The translations under genes and the position numbers were made by a program. The notes under the pieces are model-generated. The model was not told the DNA's origin. It saw nothing but the letters and a program-made list of their open reading frames with translations, and made no database searches. Below are positions 6,188 to 11,358 of a stretch of DNA of 11,358 nucleotides, in pieces. The DNA lies in NCBI GenBank assembly GCA_029932035.1, contig JAOZQV010000093.1:1-11358 (forward strand), read 5' to 3'. Numbering within the stretch: position 1 is the stretch's first letter; each line of letters starts with the position of its first letter. Origin of the DNA: Deltaproteobacteria bacterium (lineage in GTDB: Bacteria > Desulfobacterota > DSM-4660 > Desulfatiglandales > Desulfatiglandaceae).

Positions 6188-7477
6188 ATGATGCGAGATG
6201 TGGTGATTGTTTCTGGGATAAGGACGCCCGTAGGGACATTTGGCGGGACTCTGAAGTCGACGCCCGTAGTTCAATTAGGGGCATTGGTCTTGAAAGAGAC
6301 CCTAAAGAAGGTGAATTTAAAACCTGTTGCAACAGATAACCTGACACGGTTCGAGCCCGACGCCCTCAAAGGCATCGGAATGATTGATCTGGAAAAAGGG
6401 GCCTATGACTACGATGACTCCTTTCAGCCTGTTGAAATTGATGAGGTTATTTTGGGAAATGTGGTAGGCGCCGGCCAGGGTCAGAATGTGGCGAGACAGG
6501 CCATGATCAGGGCAGGGATCTCCAAGGAGACTGGCGCGTTCACCGTTAACAAGGTGTGCGCTTCCGGTATGAAGGCAATTGCCTTAGCTGCCCAGTCAAT
6601 TAGTCTGGGCGAGGCAGACGCGGTATTAGCCGGTGGCATGGAAAACATGAGCCTGATCCCGTACACCCTTCCTGCTGCAAGATGGGGCGCAAGAATGAAC
6701 AATGCGGATTTGGTGGACCTGATGGTTATGGATGGTCTGTTTGAGATCTTCTACGGCTACCACATGGGGCTGACGGCAGAGAATATTGCTGAAAAATACG
6801 GCATTTCAAGGAAAGAACAGGATGAATTAGGCGCCTTGAGCCACCAGAGGGCAAGAAAGGCGATTGCGGACGGGCTTTTCAAGGATGAAATTGCACCCGT
6901 AGTTATCCCTCAAAGGAAAGGGGACCCGGTGGTCTTTGACACGGATGAGCGGCCCATGGATACGAGCGTGGAAAAGATGGGAAAACTCAGACCCGCCTTT
7001 AAGAAAGATGGAACAGTTACTGCGGGAAATGCTTCAGGGATTAATGATGCGGCCGCGGCCCTCCTTCTGATGTCTGATTCAAAGGCCAAGGAGCTTGGAC
7101 TGAAACCCCTCGCAAAGATCAGAGCCTATTCCTCCGCCGGAATAGATCCTGCCTACATGGGTCTTGGACCAATCCCGGCAGCGAGAAAGATACTGCAGAA
7201 GGAAAACCTTTCCATCGATGATTTTGGCGCCATTGAACTGAACGAGGCATTTGCCTCTCAGGCCATCGCCTGCGTGAGGGAACTGAAGTGCAATATGGAT
7301 AAGACCAACGTCCTCGGCAGCGGTATTTCCATCGGCCACCCCATCGGTTGTTCAGGGGCGCGCATAGTTTTGACCCTGATGGGACAGATGTTGAGAAGCA
7401 AATTAAACCTTGGGTTGGCCTCTCTCTGTATAGGCGGCGGCCAGGGCATGGCAATGATCCTCGAGATTGATGATTAG
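6188..7477 (+). CDS. Acetyl-CoA C-acetyltransferase (thiolase) with N-terminal insertion
   Basis: This 429-residue thiolase is about 35 residues longer than the usual type. The extra length is an insertion at about residues 46-80 (nt 6323-6427), before PVEIDEVILGN, rich in Asp/Glu and aromatics. The catalytic set is complete: Cys124 in NKVCASG, NEAF at 352-355, His384 in GHPIGCSGAR and Cys414 in CIGGG. It should catalyse the same thiolytic cleavage as the first thiolase, perhaps with another chain length or branched substrate. AGGAG at 6178-6182 serves ATG 6188 or the adjacent ATG 6191. The enoyl-CoA hydratase starts 17 bases after its stop, which indicates an operon. Two adjacent thiolases suggest one acts on acetoacetyl-CoA and the other on a different 3-ketoacyl-CoA, but the sequence does not decide which. 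Confidence 0.92.
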   Translation: MMRDVVIVSGIRTPVGTFGGTLKSTPVVQLGALVLKETLKKVNLKPVATDNLTRFEPDALKGIGMIDLEKGAYDYDDSFQPVEIDEVILGNVVGAGQGQNVARQAMIRAGISKETGAFTVNKVCASGMKAIALAAQSISLGEADAVLAGGMENMSLIPYTLPAARWGARMNNADLVDLMVMDGLFEIFYGYHMGLTAENIAEKYGISRKEQDELGALSHQRARKAIADGLFKDEIAPVVIPQRKGDPVVFDTDERPMDTSVEKMGKLRPAFKKDGTVTAGNASGINDAAAALLLMSDSKAKELGLKPLAKIRAYSSAGIDPAYMGLGPIPAARKILQKENLSIDDFGAIELNEAFASQAIACVRELKCNMDKTNVLGSGISIGHPIGCSGARIVLTLMGQMLRSKLNLGLASLCIGGGQGMAMILEIDD

Positions 7478-7494
7478 AAAAATGGGGGTAAATA

Positions 7495-8283
7495 ATGGCT
7501 TACGAAAATATCATTTTTGAAACAGAAGGAAATGTAGCGGTCATTAAGTTTAACAGGCCAAAGGCTCTTAACGCCATCAGCATCGATGTGGTCAAAGATA
7601 TCCAAAAGGCCTTAGATGAAGTAGAGAGTAATTCGTCCGTAAGGGTGCTTATCCTGACGGGAGAAGGGGACAAGGCATTTGTGGCCGGCGCCGATATTTC
7701 GCTGATGGTTAACTTTACACCCCTTCAGTTGAGGGAATTCTCTGTGGCCCTTCATGAACTTGGGTTTCGTATGGAGGGACTCTCTATCCCGGTGATCGCC
7801 TGTGTTAACGGGTTTGCTCTCGGGGGCGGAACTGAGATCGCCATGGCATCTGATTTCATTTATGCCTCCGATGATGCCAAATTCGGCCAGCCCGAAATCA
7901 ACCTCGGAATCATCCCTGGGTTCGGCGGGACCCAGCGTCTTCCAAGGCTGGTTGGAAAGGGGGTGGCAAAGGAACTCTGCATGACCGGTGCCCTTATCAG
8001 CGCTCAGGAGGCCAAGGAGATCGGATTAGTAAACAAAGTATTTCCCGCTGATAAGTTGTGGGAAGAGACAATGAAGACAGCCAAGGTGCTTGCCGCTAAA
8101 GGAAGATTTTCGCTGATGGCGGTAAAACGCTGTATCGATCGGGGTTATGACCTTGATCTGCGTGCGGCGTGCGGTGTGGAGACCGACCAGTTTGCGTTGT
8201 GTATGGCGAGCCCTGACGGCAAGGAAGGGATGACCGCATTTTTAGAGAAAAGAAAACCTGATTTTAAGGGGGAATTGACCTAA
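7495..8283 (+). CDS. Enoyl-CoA hydratase (crotonase family)
   Basis: The 262-residue crotonase-fold protein has the standard length. The oxyanion-hole segment AGADI lies at 64-68. The catalytic block GFALGGGTEIAMASD holds Glu114, and FGQPEINLGIIPGFGG holds Glu134. These are the positions of the two catalytic glutamates of rat mitochondrial hydratase (Glu144 and Glu164), so a true hydratase is likely rather than an isomerase lacking one of them. It would hydrate crotonyl-CoA to 3-hydroxybutyryl-CoA. ATG 7495 is preceded by a GGGGGT ribosome binding site (7484-7489). It sits 17 bases after the thiolase and one base before the acyl-CoA dehydrogenase ATG, so these genes are surely co-transcribed. 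Confidence 0.93.
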   Translation: MAYENIIFETEGNVAVIKFNRPKALNAISIDVVKDIQKALDEVESNSSVRVLILTGEGDKAFVAGADISLMVNFTPLQLREFSVALHELGFRMEGLSIPVIACVNGFALGGGTEIAMASDFIYASDDAKFGQPEINLGIIPGFGGTQRLPRLVGKGVAKELCMTGALISAQEAKEIGLVNKVFPADKLWEETMKTAKVLAAKGRFSLMAVKRCIDRGYDLDLRAACGVETDQFALCMASPDGKEGMTAFLEKRKPDFKGELT

Positions 8284-8284
8284 A

Positions 8285-9433
8285 ATGGACTTTGCTTTGA
8301 CCGAAGAACAGCAGATGGTAAAAGAGATGGCGGCCAAGTTTGCCGAGGCCGAGATCAAGCCAAAGGCCGCCGAGCTTGATGAAAAACATGAGCACCCTGC
8401 GGATATTGTCAGACAGTTGGGCGAGTTAAAGATGATGGGGATTGCCGTGCCCGAGGAATTTGGCGGCGGGGGCATGGATTACGTCAGTTATGTTCTCGCC
8501 CTGATAGAGATCTCCAAGGCATGCGCATCAACAGGCGTTATCATGTCCGTGAATAACTCCCTGTACTGCTTCCCTGTCCAGGCATATGGTACTGACGAGC
8601 AAAAGAAGAAATACCTCTATCCCTGCGCCGCCGGCGAAAAGATCGGGTGCTACGGTTTGACCGAGGCGAGCGCGGGCTCTGACCCGGCTGGAATGCGCAC
8701 TACCGCTGTCAGAGATGGCGATGAATGGGTTATCAACGGTGAAAAGAAATTTATCACCAACGGCAACGTGTCATCTTACAGCGTAATTGCGGCCATTACT
8801 AAAAAGGGGAAAGGGTACAGGGGAATCACCTCCTTTGTGGTGGATTTGGAAAACACCCCCGGCTTCAAGGTGGGACGGGTGGAAGATAAATTAGGTATCC
8901 TTGCCTCCGGAACAGCGGAACTGGTCTTTGAGGATGCCAGGGTGCCTGCTGATGCCCTTCTCGGAAGCGAGGGTGAGGGCTTCAAGCAGATGCTCACTAC
9001 CCTGGACGGGGGCCGAATGGGCATCGCATCTCAAGCGATCGGCATCGGGAGGGCGGTGTTGGAAGAGGCGGTGGAATATGCCAAAACAAGAGAACAGTTC
9101 GGTAAGCCGATCACTGCTTTCCAGGCAATCCAGTGGAAATTGGCGGACATGGCCACTGAGTTGGATGCCGCAGAACTCCTTACACTCAGGGCCGCGTGGC
9201 TGGAAGACCATAAGAAGCCTTATGAAAAGGCAGCGGCCATGGCCAAGATGTATGCGTCGGATGCCGCCATGAGGGCCTCTATTGAAGGCATTCAAGTCCT
9301 GGGCGGATACGGGTATTGTAAAGATTATCCCATGGAGCGTCATATGAGAGACGCCAAGATATGCCAGATATATGAAGGGACCAATGAGATCATGCGTCTG
9401 GTAATAGCGAAAAACCTGATTAAGGGTAGATAA
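8285..9433 (+). CDS. Acyl-CoA dehydrogenase, short-chain (butyryl-CoA) type
   Basis: The 382-residue FAD enzyme is of normal length for soluble acyl-CoA dehydrogenases. Family signature 1 appears as GCYGLTEASAGSD (121-133) and signature 2 as QFGKPITAFQAIQWKLADMA (271-290). The catalytic base is Glu364 in QIYEGTNEI near the C-terminus, the position used by butyryl- and medium-chain enzymes and not by isovaleryl-CoA or long-chain enzymes. It would oxidise butyryl-CoA or a similar acyl-CoA to the enoyl-CoA, passing electrons to an electron-transfer flavoprotein that is not encoded here. Its ATG lies one base after the hydratase stop, with AAGGGGG (8266-8272) inside that gene, which points to translational coupling. 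Short-chain preference is inferred from the motif and the operon. Confidence 0.93.
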   Translation: MDFALTEEQQMVKEMAAKFAEAEIKPKAAELDEKHEHPADIVRQLGELKMMGIAVPEEFGGGGMDYVSYVLALIEISKACASTGVIMSVNNSLYCFPVQAYGTDEQKKKYLYPCAAGEKIGCYGLTEASAGSDPAGMRTTAVRDGDEWVINGEKKFITNGNVSSYSVIAAITKKGKGYRGITSFVVDLENTPGFKVGRVEDKLGILASGTAELVFEDARVPADALLGSEGEGFKQMLTTLDGGRMGIASQAIGIGRAVLEEAVEYAKTREQFGKPITAFQAIQWKLADMATELDAAELLTLRAAWLEDHKKPYEKAAAMAKMYASDAAMRASIEGIQVLGGYGYCKDYPMERHMRDAKICQIYEGTNEIMRLVIAKNLIKGR

Positions 9434-9484
9434 TAGAAAGGTATCAATCAACAATCGACAATATTCAATCGAAAGGCGGTGCCC

Positions 9485-11170
9485 ATGCCCTTGACCTTTA
9501 ATGATAAGATCTTTGATGACATAGAAAAAGGAAACAGGAAATGGCAGGAAAAGCTGGACAAGGTGTTTGAGGCCAAGCCTGAACGATTGCCCCGGTTTTC
9601 CACTGTTTCTGACAGGGAAATTAATAGTATCTACTCCCCTGCCGATGTCAGTGACCAGAATTTCATGGCAGATATAGGCTTTCCCGGGGATTATCCTTTT
9701 ACACGAGGGGTCCAGCCGTCCATGTATAGAGGCCGGTTCTGGACCATGAGGATGTTTGCCGGCTTAGGAAGCGCCAAGGATACGAACAAACGTTTCCACC
9801 TCCTGGTAAAAGAGGGCCAGACAGGTCTTTCCACTGCCTTTGATATGCCGACCCTGATGGGCTATGACTCTGATGACCCCAAGGCAAGGGGCGAGTGCGG
9901 CAAGTGCGGTGTGGCCATCGATACCCTGAAAGATATGGAGGATCTGTTTGAGGGGCTCCCAATTGACAAGATTACCACTTCTATGACCATCAACCCCCCG
10001 GCCTCAGTAATATGGGCCATGTATATCGCCATGGCAGAAAAGCGGGGGATCGACCGAAAGGTATTAGGAGGTACGATCCAGAACGATATGCTTAAGGAGT
10101 TTGTTGCTCAGAAGACCTTTATGTGCCCGCCAATACCTTCTGTCAGGATCATCGAGGATACTGTGGAATTCGGGACCAAAGAAGTCCCGAGGTGGAATAC
10201 CATCAGTATCAGCGGATATCATATCAGGGAGGCAGGCTCCACCGCTGTTCAGGAACTGGCGTTTACCCTGGCTGACGGTATTGCTTACACAGAGAAGGCC
10301 ATCGAACGCGGTCTTGATGTAGATGACTTTGCGCCCCGGTTTTCCTTCTTTTTCAATTCTCACCTCGATTTTTTTGAAGAGGTGGCCAAGTTCAGGGCGG
10401 CCAGGAGGATGTGGGCCAAGATCATGAAGGAACGGTTTAAGGCAAAGGACCCGAGATCGTGGTGGCTGAGGTTTCACACCCAGACGGCGGGGTGTTCTCT
10501 CACGGCTCAGCAGCCCTATAATAATGTGGTAAGGACAGCGCTCCAGGCATTGGCCGCGGTTATGGGCGGGACCCAGTCTCTACACACCAATTCGCTGGAC
10601 GAGGTTTTGGCCATACCAACTGAGGAGGCGGCCACCATTGCGTTGAGGACACAGCAGATCATTGCTGAGGAATCCGGAGTGGCCAATACGATTGACCCAT
10701 TGGGAGGGTCTTATTTTGTTGAAACGCTTACTGACCAGATGGAAGAGGAGGCCTTCGATATAATACAAAGAATCGATGATATGGGCGGTATGTTGTCGGC
10801 AATAGAAAAAAACTTCCCACAGCAGGAGATTGCGGATTCCGCCTATCACTATCAGAGACAGATTGATGAAAAAGAGAAAACAGTGGTCGGTGTCAACAAG
10901 TATGCCGTTGAAGAGGAGATCCCGGTAGAGGTGTTAGAGATAGACGAAGAACTCGAAAACCTCCAGATTGAAAAAACCAACAGGGTCAAGGCTGAACGTG
11001 ATAATCAGCGGGTTGCAGAGTGCCTTGAAAGGGTAGGAGATGCCTGTTCAGAGGAACAAAACGTAATGGAGACCCTAATTGATGCAGTAAAAGCCGATGC
11101 CACCCTCCAGGAGGTGTGTGACGTTTACAGGAAGGTGTATGGAGAGTACAGGGACCCGGGGATTTATTAG
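9485..11170 (+). CDS. Acyl-CoA mutase large subunit (methylmalonyl-CoA mutase family, isobutyryl-CoA mutase-like)
   Basis: The 561-residue catalytic subunit of a coenzyme B12-dependent carbon-skeleton mutase lacks the C-terminal B12-binding domain (no DxHxxG motif), like IcmA and HcmA, which pair with a separate subunit of about 140 residues. ATG 9485 is preferred over GTG 9479 because AAAGG (9472-9476) is eight bases upstream of it. Conserved blocks include TMYRGR-type SMYRGRFWTMR, AFDMPTLMGYDSD, SGYHIREAG (His246) and QSLHTN. Substrate-determining positions, aligned by eye, are Phe91 (RMFAG; Tyr89 in methylmalonyl-CoA mutase, Phe80 in IcmA, Ile90 in HcmA), Ala118 (STAFD; Asp117 in HcmA) and Gln209 (VAQKT; Arg207 in methylmalonyl-CoA mutase, Gln198 in IcmA). 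This pattern fits isobutyryl-CoA <-> butyryl-CoA. Loss of Arg argues against a dicarboxylic substrate. It is the last gene of the acyl-CoA operon, 51 bases after the dehydrogenase. Confidence 0.93.
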   Translation: MPLTFNDKIFDDIEKGNRKWQEKLDKVFEAKPERLPRFSTVSDREINSIYSPADVSDQNFMADIGFPGDYPFTRGVQPSMYRGRFWTMRMFAGLGSAKDTNKRFHLLVKEGQTGLSTAFDMPTLMGYDSDDPKARGECGKCGVAIDTLKDMEDLFEGLPIDKITTSMTINPPASVIWAMYIAMAEKRGIDRKVLGGTIQNDMLKEFVAQKTFMCPPIPSVRIIEDTVEFGTKEVPRWNTISISGYHIREAGSTAVQELAFTLADGIAYTEKAIERGLDVDDFAPRFSFFFNSHLDFFEEVAKFRAARRMWAKIMKERFKAKDPRSWWLRFHTQTAGCSLTAQQPYNNVVRTALQALAAVMGGTQSLHTNSLDEVLAIPTEEAATIALRTQQIIAEESGVANTIDPLGGSYFVETLTDQMEEEAFDIIQRIDDMGGMLSAIEKNFPQQEIADSAYHYQRQIDEKEKTVVGVNKYAVEEEIPVEVLEIDEELENLQIEKTNRVKAERDNQRVAECLERVGDACSEEQNVMETLIDAVKADATLQEVCDVYRKVYGEYRDPGIY

Positions 11171-11190
11171 AATAATAATTTAGGAATTTA

Positions 11191-11219
11191 GTGTCTGAAC
11201 GAAAACCCTGTTCGGGCAC
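11191..11219 (+). terminator. Stem-loop after the mutase gene, possible weak terminator
   Basis: GTGTCTGAAC (11191-11200) pairs with GTTCGGGCAC (11210-11219), ten pairs including two G-U, around a nine-base loop. It begins 20 bases after the mutase stop. The sequence ATTTTGG that follows is only modestly T-rich, so termination is uncertain. The left arm belongs to a 19-base sequence that recurs inverted at 521-539, so it may be a repeat fragment instead. Confidence 0.35.
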
Positions 11220-11287
11220 GATTTTGGACTTTAAAATTCACGCAAATTTGAACGAAACAACTGCCGCATTTAAATTTTGTTTTTGGG

Positions 11288-11358
11288 TTCATAATCTTAA
11301 TCATAATCTTAATCATAATCGTTTTGAGTAAGATTACGATTATGATTAAGATTATGAA
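11288..11358. repeat. AT-rich tandem and inverted repeat with 21-base perfect stem
   Basis: A 12-base unit ATAATCTTAATC is repeated at 11291-11302 and 11303-11314, with a further half unit. The segment 11301-11321 pairs perfectly with 11337-11357 (21 bp) around a 15-base loop. In the alternative register 11288-11308 pairs with 11338-11358, also over 21 bases. The structure reaches the window edge and may continue. There is no gene in the 188 bases after the mutase. Confidence 0.85.

Noticed and set aside
4838..7477. The two thiolases as a recent duplication
   Set aside because: They differ at many positions, including a 35-residue insertion, so they are old paralogues rather than a fresh copy.

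Overview
The window reads like a chromosomal piece of an anaerobic deltaproteobacterium-type organism (Desulfobacterota, sulfate-reducing or syntrophic). This is inference, because no rRNA or other marker gene is present. The reasons are a beta-oxidation operon with a split B12-dependent acyl-CoA mutase, a sensor kinase with a c-type heme motif in its sensor domain, an FmdE-family protein with a zinc ribbon, a MoaD/ThiS-like sulfur carrier, and intergenic DNA full of short palindromic repeats.

Left part (1-1148, + strand). Nine codons at the very edge may be the tail of a tungsten/molybdenum aldehyde:ferredoxin oxidoreductase. After a candidate sigma-70 promoter come a 90-residue sulfur carrier ending in Gly-Gly, a 50-residue Cys-rich membrane peptide resembling the FeoB-associated family (missing from automatic ORF lists because of its size), and a two-helix membrane protein ending in a heavy-metal-associated (HMA) domain. 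The HMA domain also has its own strong internal ribosome binding site.

Middle part (1155-4374). On the minus strand lie an FmdE-family protein and a heme-c-type sensor histidine kinase, 51-60 bases apart. A divergent OmpR/PhoB-type response regulator on the plus strand is the likely kinase partner. A well-spaced promoter candidate sits in the divergent gap.

Repeat-rich gap (4375-4837). There is no credible gene here. It holds several perfect short hairpins, direct repeats, a promoter candidate, and one copy of a 54-base element. A second, inverted copy of that element (70 bases, expanded by a 16-base tandem unit) lies beyond the first thiolase, so that thiolase is bracketed by inverted repeats.

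Right part (4838-11170, + strand). Five genes are co-oriented: thiolase, second thiolase with an N-terminal insertion of about 35 residues, crotonase-type enoyl-CoA hydratase, short-chain-type acyl-CoA dehydrogenase, and the large subunit of a methylmalonyl-CoA mutase-family enzyme. Active-site positions in the mutase (Phe, Ala, Gln) match isobutyryl-CoA mutase rather than methylmalonyl-CoA mutase (Tyr, Ala, Arg) or 2-hydroxyisobutyryl-CoA mutase (Ile, Asp, Gln). Together the genes suggest isobutyryl-CoA <-> butyryl-CoA -> crotonyl-CoA -> 3-hydroxybutyryl-CoA -> acetoacetyl-CoA -> acetyl-CoA. The 3-hydroxyacyl-CoA dehydrogenase, electron-transfer flavoprotein and B12-binding mutase subunit are not in the window. 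The window ends in a stem-loop and a large AT-rich inverted repeat with a 21-base perfect stem. No RNA genes, CRISPR arrays or transposase genes were seen.
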